From Carbonactinospora thermoautotrophica (GTDB taxonomy: Bacteria; Actinomycetota; Actinomycetes; Streptomycetales; Carbonactinosporaceae), in assembly GCF_001543895.1 (NCBI RefSeq), contig NZ_JYIJ01000019.1, positions 992,001 to 1,056,000 of the forward strand: DNA of 64,000 bases. The letters are read 5' to 3'. A program made the translations under genes and the position numbers. How positions within the stretch are numbered: position 1 is the first letter of the stretch; each line of letters starts with the position of its first letter. The notes beneath the pieces are model-generated. The model ran no database searches. It was given only the letters and a program-made list of their open reading frames with translations, and was not told the DNA's origin. Shown one piece after another: positions 17,792 through 25,260 of the stretch.

Positions 17792-18409
17792 ATGCCGTGT
17801 GGCAACTCTCGGCCGCTCCTGTACGGGATCGAGCACCTGACCGCGCTGCAGGACGCCCTGTGGCGGTTCCGCGGCTCGGTCGACACGGCGAACGCGTGGG
17901 GTCGCGAGCTCGCCGAGGTGCTCCCCGCGGGCGGCCGCCTCCTGGTCGCAGGCAACGGAGGCAGCGCCGCCCAGGCGCAGCACCTGGCCGCCGAGCTGGT
18001 CGGCCGGTACCGCGACGACCGCCCGCCGTTCTCCGCCATCGCGCTGCACGCCGAGACCTCGAGCCTGACCGCGATCGGGAACGACTACGGGTACGAGCTG
18101 GTGTTCGCGCGCCAGGTGGAGGCGCACGGCCGGCCCGGCGACGTCCTGATGCTGTTGTCCGCCAGCGGTGGCAGCCCGAACGTGATCGGCGCCGCCCGGG
18201 TCGCGCGCCGGCGCGGCCTCACGGTGTGGGCCCTGACCGGGCCGGTCCCGAACCCGCTGGCCAAGCTGGCCCACGACGCGATCTGCGTCCAGGCCCACGC
18301 GACCGCCACGATCCAGGAGGTGCACCAGGTCGCGCTGCACATGGTGTGCGCGGCGATGGACGTGGCGCTGGGGGTGGCGCCGCCGCACGCCGCGGAGGTG
18401 CCGGCGTGA
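17792..18409 (+). CDS. gmhA: Sedoheptulose-7-phosphate isomerase (SIS domain)
   Basis: This 205-residue SIS-domain protein should convert sedoheptulose 7-phosphate to D-glycero-D-manno-heptose 7-phosphate, the first heptose step. The phosphosugar site is seen in LVAGNGGSAAQAQHLAAELVGR and LLSASGGSPNVI, followed by the long helix IQEVHQVALHMVC, which carries the C-terminal His. Length agrees with GmhA. An AAAGGAGGG ribosome site precedes the ATG. It overlaps hldE copy 2 as GTGA. Confidence 0.92.
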   Translation: MPCGNSRPLLYGIEHLTALQDALWRFRGSVDTANAWGRELAEVLPAGGRLLVAGNGGSAAQAQHLAAELVGRYRDDRPPFSAIALHAETSSLTAIGNDYGYELVFARQVEAHGRPGDVLMLLSASGGSPNVIGAARVARRRGLTVWALTGPVPNPLAKLAHDAICVQAHATATIQEVHQVALHMVCAAMDVALGVAPPHAAEVPA

Positions 18410-19893
18410 CCCGGGGTACCCCGCCGCCCCTGGTCGTGGTCGGCGACGCGCTGCTCGACCGCGACCTGAGCGGCCGGGCCGAGCGGCTCTGCCCGGACGC
18501 CCCCGTCCCGGTGGTGGAGGCCTGCACCGAGCGGGCACGGCCGGGCGGCGCCGGCCTGGCCGCGTACCTGGCGGCGCGCGATGGCCGCGACGTGACCTTG
18601 GTGACCGCGCTCGGCGACGACCCGGCCAGCGACCGGATCCGCGACCTGCTCCAGCCGTATGTGCGCCTGGTCGCGCTCCCGCTCCACGGCCGGCCGGTCG
18701 AGAAGACCCGCATCCGCGTCGACGGCCAGTCGCTGCTGCGCGTGGACAGCGGCGGGGAGGGCCGGGTCGGGGCGCTGACCGACGCGGCGCGCCAGGCGTT
18801 ACGAGCAGCGCGTACGGTGCTGGTGTCCGACTACGGCCGGGGCGTGGCCGCGCAGCCGGAGGTGAGGGAGCTGCTGGCCGCGCGCGCCGGAGTTGTGCCC
18901 GTGGTGTGGGACCCGCACCCGCAGGGCCCACCGCCCGTGCCCGGGGTCAGGCTCGTCACTCCGAACTCCAGCGAGGCCGCCGGGTTCGCCCCGGACGCCG
19001 TCGACGGGCCCGCCACCGGGGTACGCGCCGTCAGCCGGCTCGCGGCCGTCCTCGCGCGCCGCTGGCGGGCCACCGCCGTGGCGGTCACGCTCGGCCGGCA
19101 TGGCGCCCTGCTCTCGTACGGCGACGGCCACCCCCTGGTCGCGCCCGCGCCCGAGGTGCACGGCGCCGACGCGTGCGGGGCGGGCGACCGGTTCGCGTCC
19201 GCCGTGGCCGGACTGCTCGCCGACGGCGCGGTGCTGTCCGAGGCCGTGCTCGGCGGGGTGGCCGCGGCCAGCGCGTTCGTCGCCGAGGGCGGGGCGTCCG
19301 CGGTGTACGTCGACGGCCGGCCCGGGCATGCCGAGCGCGCCCGGCCCGGTCGGCCTGACCCGTTCGAGGTGGTGAGCCGGGTCCGGGCGGCCGGCGGCAC
19401 GGTCGTGGCCACCGGCGGATGCTTCGACCTGCTGCACGCCGGGCACGTGAGCACGCTGCGGGCGGCCCGCGCGCTCGGTGATTGCCTGGTCGTCTGCCTC
19501 AACTCCGACGAGTCGGTACGACGGCTGAAAGGCCCCGGCCGGCCCTTCGTGCCGCAGGAGGACCGGGCCAAGGTCCTCCAGGCGCTGGAGTGCGTCGACG
19601 CCGTCCTGGTCTTCGACGAGGACACGCCCGAAGCCGCGCTCGACCGGCTGCGGCCGGACGTGTGGGCCAAAGGCGGCGACTACGCCGACGCGACGCTGCC
19701 CGAGGCCGCGCTGCTCGCCCGGTGGGGCGGTCAGGTCGTCGTGCTGCCCTACGTCGACGGCCGCTCCACCACGAACCTCGCCCGCGTGGTCTGCCAGTCG
19801 GCCGGCGATGGCCACCCCGTGCCCAGGGCCGCGGACCACCGGACACGGGAACACGCCGGAAAGGGAGGAGTGCCCACGTGGCGCAGCCGCTGA
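18406..19893 (+). CDS. hldE: Bifunctional heptose-7-P kinase / heptose-1-P adenylyltransferase (copy 2)
   Basis: This 495-residue HldE-type fusion has an N-terminal PfkB-like kinase (GDALLD, PGGAG, catalytic GAGDRF). The C-terminal nucleotidyltransferase domain has TGGCFDLLHAGH, LNSDESVRRLKG and KGGDY. The kinase half departs from copy 1: the conserved Asn after PGGAG is Leu, and the region reads PGGAGLAAYLAARDG instead of PGGAGNTAANVAALG. The catalytic Asp is kept. The nucleotidyltransferase half is well conserved. The GTG overlaps the gmhA stop as GTGA, and the 3' end overlaps the SDR by 16 bases. The kinase may have altered specificity or activity. Confidence 0.9.
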   Translation: MTRGTPPPLVVVGDALLDRDLSGRAERLCPDAPVPVVEACTERARPGGAGLAAYLAARDGRDVTLVTALGDDPASDRIRDLLQPYVRLVALPLHGRPVEKTRIRVDGQSLLRVDSGGEGRVGALTDAARQALRAARTVLVSDYGRGVAAQPEVRELLAARAGVVPVVWDPHPQGPPPVPGVRLVTPNSSEAAGFAPDAVDGPATGVRAVSRLAAVLARRWRATAVAVTLGRHGALLSYGDGHPLVAPAPEVHGADACGAGDRFASAVAGLLADGAVLSEAVLGGVAAASAFVAEGGASAVYVDGRPGHAERARPGRPDPFEVVSRVRAAGGTVVATGGCFDLLHAGHVSTLRAARALGDCLVVCLNSDESVRRLKGPGRPFVPQEDRAKVLQALECVDAVLVFDEDTPEAALDRLRPDVWAKGGDYADATLPEAALLARWGGQVVVLPYVDGRSTTNLARVVCQSAGDGHPVPRAADHRTREHAGKGGVPTWRSR

Positions 19894-20579
19894 AGCCGTT
19901 GGGGAACGTCCTGATCACGGGGGGCGCGTCCGGACTCGGGGCCGCGGCGGTCGAGGCCGTGGCCGCGGACGGCGGCATCCCGCTGATCATCGACCGGGTG
20001 CCGCCGGCCCAGCCCCGGTACCAGCACGAGATCGTCGACCTGGCCGACACCCGCGCCGCGGAGAAAGCCGTGCAGATCCTGGCCGAGCGCAACGGCGGCA
20101 TCGACGCGGTGTTCACCGCGGCCGGCACCGACAGCTGCGGCACCCTCCGCGACGTGCCCGCCGCGCAGTGGGAGCGCGTCGTCCAGGTCAACCTGCTCGG
20201 CACCGCCGCCGTCGTCCGCGCCGCCCTCCCGTACCTGGAGCGCGTCGGCGGCAGGATCGTCACGTGCGCCTCGACGCTGGGCATCAAGGCGGTGAGCGAC
20301 GCGACCGCGTACTGCGCCTCGAAGTTCGGCGTGGTCGGCTTCACCCGCGCGCTCGCGGCTGAGCTGCAGGGTCGGGTCGGCGTCACCCTGCTGGTCCCGG
20401 GCGGCATGCGGACCCGCTTCTTCGACGACCGCGAGGAGAAGTACAAGCCCCCGGCGGACGCGCGGCTCAACCGGCCGGAGGACGTCGCGGCCGCCGTCCT
20501 GTTCGCGCTGCGGCAGCCGCCCGGCTGCGAGGTCCGCGAGATGGTGGTCTGCCCGTCTGTGGAGAGCTCGTGGCCGTGA
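19878..20579 (+). CDS. Short-chain dehydrogenase/reductase in heptose operon
   Basis: This 233-residue classical SDR has VLITGGASGLGAAAVEA as the cofactor loop, an AAGTDS motif in place of NNAG, the catalytic Ser in ASTLG and the YCASK catalytic Tyr-Lys. The GTG at 19878 has GGGAGG upstream and overlaps the hldE 3' end. Its place between hldE and a GT9 enzyme suggests it oxidises or reduces the sugar or nucleotide sugar. That is inference, since the fold alone does not tell the substrate. Confidence 0.87.
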   Translation: MAQPLKPLGNVLITGGASGLGAAAVEAVAADGGIPLIIDRVPPAQPRYQHEIVDLADTRAAEKAVQILAERNGGIDAVFTAAGTDSCGTLRDVPAAQWERVVQVNLLGTAAVVRAALPYLERVGGRIVTCASTLGIKAVSDATAYCASKFGVVGFTRALAAELQGRVGVTLLVPGGMRTRFFDDREEKYKPPADARLNRPEDVAAAVLFALRQPPGCEVREMVVCPSVESSWP

Positions 20580-21559
20580 CCTCGAGCGCCGGCTGCGCGT
20601 GCCGTTCCCCGGACGCGCACCCGGTTCAGGGGGAGGCGGCCGGCGCAGGCGAAGGCCCGGTGCTGCTGTACCGGGCGCTGGGGCTCGGCGACTTCCTCGC
20701 CGCCGTGCCGGCCTACCGCGCGGTACAGCGGGCCCGGCCCGACCACCAGATCGTGCTAGCCGCGCCCGCCTGGCTGGAGCCGCTGGCCCGGCTCACCGGC
20801 GCGGTGGACCGCCTGCTGCCCGCGCGGGAGCTGGAGCCGCTGGCCTGGGCGGGCCCGCCCCTGGCGTACGCGGTCAACCTGCACGGGCGCGGGCCGCGAA
20901 GCCACCAGGTGCTCCAGGCCCTGCGGCCGGCGCAGCTGCTGGCGTTCGCCTGCCCGGCGGCCGGCTACCTGGCCGGACCCCGGTGGCGGGAGGACGAGCA
21001 CGAGACCCGGCGCTGGTGCCGGCTGCTCGCGCACTTCGGCATCCCCGCTGACCCCGACGAGCTGGACCTCCCCCATCCCCCCGTGCCGGCCCCGGTCGGC
21101 GGGGCCACCGTCGTCCACCCGGGCGCGTCCACCCCGGCGCGGCGCTGGGCGCCGGAGCGGTTCGCCCAGGTGGCCCGCTACCTGGCCGGACGCGGGCACG
21201 AGGTGGTGCTGACCGGCACGACTGAGGAGCGTCCCCTGGCCGAGCGCGTGGCCGCCCTGGCCGGCCTGCCCCGCGCCGCCGTCCTGGCCGGCGCCACCAC
21301 CGTGGAGGAGCTGGCCGCCCTGGTGGCCGACGCCCGGCTGGTGGTGTCCAACGACACCGGGGTGGCGCACCTGGCGAGCGCGTACCGGACGCCGTCGGTG
21401 GTGCTGTTCGGTCCTGTGCCGCCGCGCCGGTGGGGGCCGCCGCGGCGGCCCCAGCACCTCTCGCTGACCGGCGACGCGGGCCGTATCGACCGCATCCCGG
21501 TTGCGCGTGTGATCCGCGCGGTAGCGCGGGTCGAGTACGCGATTTCGGCTCGCAGGTAG
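20570..21559 (+). CDS. Family 9 glycosyltransferase (third copy)
   Basis: This 329-residue heptosyltransferase-like GT-B enzyme has LLYRALGLGDFLAAVPAYRA at the N-terminus after about 30 Ala/Gly-rich residues, PGASTPARRWAPERFA in the hinge, and VVSNDTGVAHLASAYRTPSVVLF at the donor site. The GTG at 20570 has GGAG 5 bases upstream; the GTG at 20576 is an alternative that would overlap the SDR stop as GTGA. It is the last gene of the right heptose operon. It lacks the Cys-rich tail of the other two GT9 copies, which suggests a different acceptor. Confidence 0.88.
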   Translation: MAVTSSAGCACRSPDAHPVQGEAAGAGEGPVLLYRALGLGDFLAAVPAYRAVQRARPDHQIVLAAPAWLEPLARLTGAVDRLLPARELEPLAWAGPPLAYAVNLHGRGPRSHQVLQALRPAQLLAFACPAAGYLAGPRWREDEHETRRWCRLLAHFGIPADPDELDLPHPPVPAPVGGATVVHPGASTPARRWAPERFAQVARYLAGRGHEVVLTGTTEERPLAERVAALAGLPRAAVLAGATTVEELAALVADARLVVSNDTGVAHLASAYRTPSVVLFGPVPPRRWGPPRRPQHLSLTGDAGRIDRIPVARVIRAVARVEYAISARR

Positions 21560-21611
21560 CAAATCGCGTCGTCTTCAGCGTACCTTCGCAGCCTCTCGCG
21601 CAGATTCCGCC

Positions 21612-22209
21612 TTAACTTATCTCTGTAAGTCTCTGTAAGCGTGCTGAACGACTGGCCCTGGCGGGCTCCACCCCCGGTGTATCCCCTCCCAGACAGGCCC
21701 CGGCGCGCCCCTCCCGGCGCCGGGGCCCCTGAGCGGCGGACAGCTCAGCCGTCACCGGATACGTCCAGTCCTCGGTACGTGCACCAGGCCGGGAACCCGC
21801 CCCCGGCACGGCCCACTCTCGGCTCCTGAACACATCGACCGGCAGGAGGAGCTCCGCGGCGAACGCTTCGACGACCTGCTCCCGGTCCTGGCGCGAGGCG
21901 TGGATGCCGACGTCGTTGGAGTACTCGTCGCCGAGGACGAAGTGGCCCAGTTCGTGCGCGGCCGTGGGCGTCGCCGGCCCGGCTCGCCACGGGAATTCAC
22001 CACCGCGACGCCGAGGTCGCCGTCGATCAGCGACGCGCCGTCGCCGGGAAGCTCGGTCACCAGCAGGAACTGCCTCGCGCGCTCGCAGACAGCCAGCATG
22101 CTGTCCAGCGGTTCGGTCCGAAAGCTACGCGCACCCAGCGGGCGGCTTCCCGGGCGGCTTCCGGGTCAGGGATCGGCCGCTGGTACCGGAGCGGTCGAGC
22201 CGGTGTCAC
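21612..22209 (-). pseudogene. Frameshifted ImmA/IrrE-type metallopeptidase
   Basis: Read on the minus strand, this is a zinc metallopeptidase of the ImmA/IrrE (DUF955) family broken by two single-base frame changes. Frame one gives PIPDPEAAREAARWV and GPNR, then shifts near 22105. Frame two gives MLAVCERARQFLLVTELPG and VAVVNSRGEPG, then shifts near 21970. Frame three gives TAAHELGHFVLGDEYS with the zinc motif H-E-L-G-H, then VVEAFAAELLLPVDVF. The GTG at 22209 is the likely original start. Intact relatives cut repressors in phages and mobile elements, often beside an XRE gene; none remains here. Confidence 0.8.
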
Positions 22210-22340
22210 CTCAACCCGTGAACAGCAAGCCCTAGACCACTCTCCCGGGCCGCCCCGACCCCACCGCCCCCAGGGCGGGGACGACCCCCCAGACCGCGAC
22301 CGAGCGCACCGCATGCGCTCGACCGCCACCACTTTTGTCT

Positions 22341-22363
22341 GATCAATTGTCACTTATTTGATC
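22341..22363. promoter_or_regulatory. Inverted repeat in toxin promoter region
   Basis: GATCAA at 22341-22346 and its exact complement TTGATC at 22358-22363 are separated by 11 bases. They lie in an unusually AT-rich patch 37-59 bases before the toxin start. A TTGTCT just upstream and TGATCT overlapping the right half-site could act as -35 and -10 with an 18-base spacer. It looks like an operator for a dimeric regulator; none is identified nearby apart from the decayed ImmA gene. Confidence 0.45.
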
Positions 22364-22399
22364 TACGCTCAACCACCCGGAAAGAAAGGGACATCCACG

Positions 22400-22834
22400 A
22401 TGGTGCGATTATCCGCGCTGGCGCTGGCCGGCGTGCTCATGGTGGTCGCGGCGGAGACTCAGGGGTGTGAGGCGTCGAGCGGCGGGGGTGGCGGTCGGGG
22501 GTGTGTCACCAAGCACGAGGTCCGGCGGGCGGCGGTGGCCGTCGACGACGGGCCGGTGGCCGAGGCGAAGAAGCCCAGGCCGAGGCCGAAGAAGGAACAG
22601 GTCAAGCCGACCTGTACGCCGGCCAACGCCAGGTTCTGGAAGAGCCTTGATCGGTACCGTGGCAAGTGCCGCACGGACGGCAAGCGCGTCTACTACTGGG
22701 ACCGTTTGCATGGTGACCTGGAGGTCTTCAACCGCAAGACCAGGAAGCATGAGGGGAGCGTGCATCCGGACACAGGGAAGTACCTCAAAGACCCCGTCAA
22801 AGGACGAAAGTTGGACGAGGATCGTGATTGCTGA
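22400..22834 (+). CDS. Exported colicin E3-type 16S rRNA ribonuclease toxin
   Basis: This 144-residue protein has an N-terminal signal sequence (hydrophobic residues 4-18) with Cys23 in a weak lipobox context (TQGC). A Lys/Pro-rich linker covers about 55-70, and a cytotoxic domain about 78-138. The domain matches my recollection of the colicin E3 rRNase at the right spacing: Tyr98, Asp101, His104, Glu108, His117, Lys130 and Arg136 correspond to E3 Tyr52, Asp55, His58, Glu62, His71, Lys84 and Arg90; E3 Tyr64 is Phe110 here. E3 cleaves 16S rRNA in the decoding centre. No receptor or translocation domains are present. I chose the ATG at 22400 with AAAGGG upstream. The downstream gene overlaps by 11 bases and is probably its immunity gene. 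Confidence 0.8.
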   Translation: MVRLSALALAGVLMVVAAETQGCEASSGGGGGRGCVTKHEVRRAAVAVDDGPVAEAKKPRPRPKKEQVKPTCTPANARFWKSLDRYRGKCRTDGKRVYYWDRLHGDLEVFNRKTRKHEGSVHPDTGKYLKDPVKGRKLDEDRDC

Positions 22835-23165
22835 CAGGAACCACCCCGAACCCCGCTATCGGGACATGGAGATGGACCCCGGTGACCACTGTTGTAGCCA
22901 GATGGCCTATGCCGTCAGTGAGGACGATCTCCCGGTCCGTTACAAGCCGAAGACCCGCGAGTGGGGCATCGACTACCTGGGCGGACCTTCGTACTACCTG
23001 CTCGAATACTGCCCCTGGTGCGGCAAGAAGCTGCCCTCGGACCTGACCGAGGAGTGGTACCGCCGGGTGGAGCAGCTTGGCCATGAAGACCCGTGGCTGG
23101 TCGAGGATGAAGATCTGCCCGAAGCGTTGCGTTCTGATCGCTGGTGGAAAGAAGCCGGGCTGTGA
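22824..23165 (+). CDS. DUF6980-like protein, putative immunity partner
   Basis: This acidic, soluble protein of about 113 residues has two Cys pairs, HCCSQM near residue 22 and YCPWCGKKLP near residue 62, which could bind one zinc. Between them lies Y-K-P-K-T-R-E-W-G-I; after them comes a helix ending with RSDRWWKEAG. I recall this layout as the DUF6980 family. The GTG at 22824 overlaps the toxin stop by 11 bases; ATG codons at 22866 and 22872 are alternatives. The coupling and the acidic charge against a basic nuclease suggest immunity. It does not resemble the classic cloacin/E3 immunity proteins. Confidence 0.72.
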   Translation: MIADRNHPEPRYRDMEMDPGDHCCSQMAYAVSEDDLPVRYKPKTREWGIDYLGGPSYYLLEYCPWCGKKLPSDLTEEWYRRVEQLGHEDPWLVEDEDLPEALRSDRWWKEAGL

Positions 23166-23359
23166 GAGCCGGTCCCCGGACCGCTCCGCACCCGGTCGGG
23201 GGCCGGCTCCCCGCACCCCAAGGCTGTGCCCTGTTGTCGCCGTACCTGCCACGATCCCGCTTCGGCGGTGCCTGTGGGTCCTGACCTCCCGGAGCCCATC
23301 AAACGCTGCGTCGCCTCAAGCGTGGTGTCCGTGACGGTCCCAGCCGTCAGAATGCGCTC

Positions 23360-23899
23360 ATGGAGTGGACTCGCCAAGCCTTAGAGGATCAGGGATTTCG
23401 CGGATTCATCCCGTTTAGTGCGCTTCCTGACAGTGATGTGCCTGCCCTGCCCGGCGTCTACGTGGTCTTCCGCCCCGTTGACCCCGATGACCCAAAAGCA
23501 CTGCCGGATTTCCTGCCGACCAGCCCGGCGGGGCGGTTCAAGAGGCGTGACCCCTCCGAGTCGGTCGAGAAGCTTCAGCGTGAGTGGGTAGCCGGTGCCG
23601 AGGTGCTCTACATCGGTAAGGCCGATGCGGGCGAGGGCGGCCGGCGCGGGTTGAAGAAGCGTCTCGACGAGTACCGACGGTTCGGCGCTGGTGAACCGGT
23701 TGGCCACTGGGGTGGCCGCTACATCTGGCAACTCGCTGACGCCGAGCAACTGCTCGTGGCCTGGCGGCCGGTACTCGACGAGAACCCGGAGGATGTCAAG
23801 GAGCGGTTGCTCAAGGACTTCAAGCGTCTATACGGGGCGTTGCCCTTCGCGAACCTGCGGGAAGGCCGACGCAAAAAGCAGAGGAACGTCGGCGGGTGA
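23360..23899 (+). CDS. GIY-YIG-like nuclease-fold protein
   Basis: This 179-residue protein has a GIY-YIG-like core. PGVYVVFR stands for the GIY strand and VLYIGKAD for the YIG strand. GLKKRLDEYRRFGAG supplies the conserved Arg/Tyr helix, followed by HWGGRYIWQL. A late Glu in the usual metal-binding position is not obvious to me, so catalysis is uncertain. The ATG at 23360 fits the start of the domain. It lies 194 bases after the putative immunity gene on the same strand and may be independent. Relatives occur in actinomycete accessory regions with no known role. Confidence 0.7.
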   Translation: MEWTRQALEDQGFRGFIPFSALPDSDVPALPGVYVVFRPVDPDDPKALPDFLPTSPAGRFKRRDPSESVEKLQREWVAGAEVLYIGKADAGEGGRRGLKKRLDEYRRFGAGEPVGHWGGRYIWQLADAEQLLVAWRPVLDENPEDVKERLLKDFKRLYGALPFANLREGRRKKQRNVGG

Positions 23900-24120
23900 C
23901 CGGGGTCCAGCCGAGCGAACGTCCGCTCATGCCGCGAATCGTGTGCCTCGCGCGCGAACGGAACCGTGTTGACGTGCCGTCGATACCGTCGGCTGTGCGT
24001 CCACATCCTCGGGGCCAACCGCTCAGATCCAGTAGAGGACCTGACTCGACAGCGATCTTGTGTTGCTCGTCCTGGCGTCGTGGGCTGAGATGCCGGGAGA
24101 GCCGGGGAAGGGGGTTGCTC

Positions 24121-24654
24121 ATGCGGTGGAAGGTCCACGGCGAGCGTCTGATCTACCAGAACCAGTGGGTGAACCTGTGGCTCGCTGACGTGGAGCTGCC
24201 GGACGGGCGCCGCTGGGAGCACCACGTGGTGCGCATGCGGCACCTGGCGGCGGTCGTCGTCGTGGATGACCAGCAGCGGGTGCTGATGATGCACCGGCAT
24301 CGGTTCGTCACGGACACCTGGGCGTGGGAGATCCCGATGGGGCTCATCGAGGACGGCGAGACGCCGGAGGAAGCGGCGGCCCGTGAGGTCGAGGAGGAGA
24401 CCGGCTGGCGGCCGGGACCGTTGACCCCCATCGTCTACGCGCAACCGGCGAACGGGATCACCGACTCCCAGCACTACCTGTTCCGGGCGGACGGCGCTAC
24501 CCATGTCGGCCAGCCCACGGAGCTGAACGAGTCGGACCGGGTGGAGTGGATTCCCCTCTCCGAGATCCGGGGCATGATCGACCGGCGGGAGATCGTGAGC
24601 GGCGCGTCCCTGGTGGGGCTGATGTACGTGCTGCTCGACCACAAGGGCGAGTAG
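24121..24654 (+). CDS. Nudix hydrolase, ADP-ribose pyrophosphatase-like
   Basis: This 177-residue Nudix enzyme has a complete Nudix box (G-x5-E-x7-R-E-x2-E-E-x-G) at about residues 80-102: GLIEDGETPEEAAAREVEEE. The N-terminal part with WVNLWLADVELPDGR and HHVVRMRHLAAVVV, and the DSQHYLF strand, resemble ADP-sugar pyrophosphatases. The open frame runs upstream to 23896, but homology begins at the ATG at 24121, preceded by GGGGAAGGGG. The preceding 220 bases hold no gene I can support. Confidence 0.87.
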   Translation: MRWKVHGERLIYQNQWVNLWLADVELPDGRRWEHHVVRMRHLAAVVVVDDQQRVLMMHRHRFVTDTWAWEIPMGLIEDGETPEEAAAREVEEETGWRPGPLTPIVYAQPANGITDSQHYLFRADGATHVGQPTELNESDRVEWIPLSEIRGMIDRREIVSGASLVGLMYVLLDHKGE

Positions 24655-24846
24655 CGCTCGCTGTCGCGGAAGAACCGCGCGACTCGTTCTGGAATTTCTT
24701 GACGGTCTTCTCCCGCTCGTGGGGAGCCAGCTTCGTCCGGAACTCGCGAAGGTGCCCGACGGTGCGCGCCGAGTCGACCGAGGATGCTGGAACGCGCGGG
24801 GCTTGGTGTTGTTCGGGTTGCGTGATGGCTTGCTCGACCGGCAACG

Positions 24847-25260
24847 TCAACGGGTGAGCGTGACGTCCAAGTACTCCTGGACGGGCTGAAAGAGGCTGTA
24901 CGGCACATATTCGGTGAGCTGCCTGTGTTCGATCCACGCGACTTCTGCGATTTCTTCAGCGTCCACGACATGAGCCCTGCCGTCGACCATCTCGCAGGCA
25001 ACGTAGATCATGGTGCGTCCCGTCACGGGGTGTATGCGTTCGCCGAGCACTTTGGATGCCTTTACCGTCACGCCAACCTCTTCTTGCGTCTCACGTACGG
25101 CTGCCTGCTCGGCGGACTCCCCTGCCTCAACCTCGCCGGCTGGGAACTGCCATGAGAGCGATCCTTCTTTCACACGCCTCCTGACCATCAAGACACGCCC
25201 GTCGTCGACGACGATTGCGGCAGCGATGGGCGGCAGGCTGTCAGGAATCTGCTGCGTCAT
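24847..25260 (-). CDS. Nudix hydrolase (MutT-like)
   Basis: This 137-residue Nudix protein is of minimal size. Residues 10-40 give PIAAAIVVDDGRVLMVRRRV and WQFPAG. The Nudix box GEVEAGESAEQAAVRETQEE is complete, followed by GERIHPVTGRTMIYVAC. The ATG at 25260 has GAGGAG about 6 bases upstream. The frame stays open upstream into a relic of another Nudix gene with no stop between, so a read-through or fused product is conceivable. The substrate is probably a nucleoside triphosphate or a related compound. Confidence 0.85.
   Translation of the reverse strand: MTQQIPDSLPPIAAAIVVDDGRVLMVRRRVKEGSLSWQFPAGEVEAGESAEQAAVRETQEEVGVTVKASKVLGERIHPVTGRTMIYVACEMVDGRAHVVDAEEIAEVAWIEHRQLTEYVPYSLFQPVQEYLDVTLTR

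Noticed and set aside
17797..18405. N-terminal extension of the second hldE gene to 17797
   Set aside because: The extension is the wrong frame of gmhA and has no homology; the GTG at 18406 overlapping the gmhA stop is the natural start.
24655..24846. Minus-strand peptide around HLREFRTKLAPHEREKTVKK as a gene remnant
   Set aside because: It looks protein-like for about 30 residues but has no start, no recognisable family and no continuation; support is too thin.
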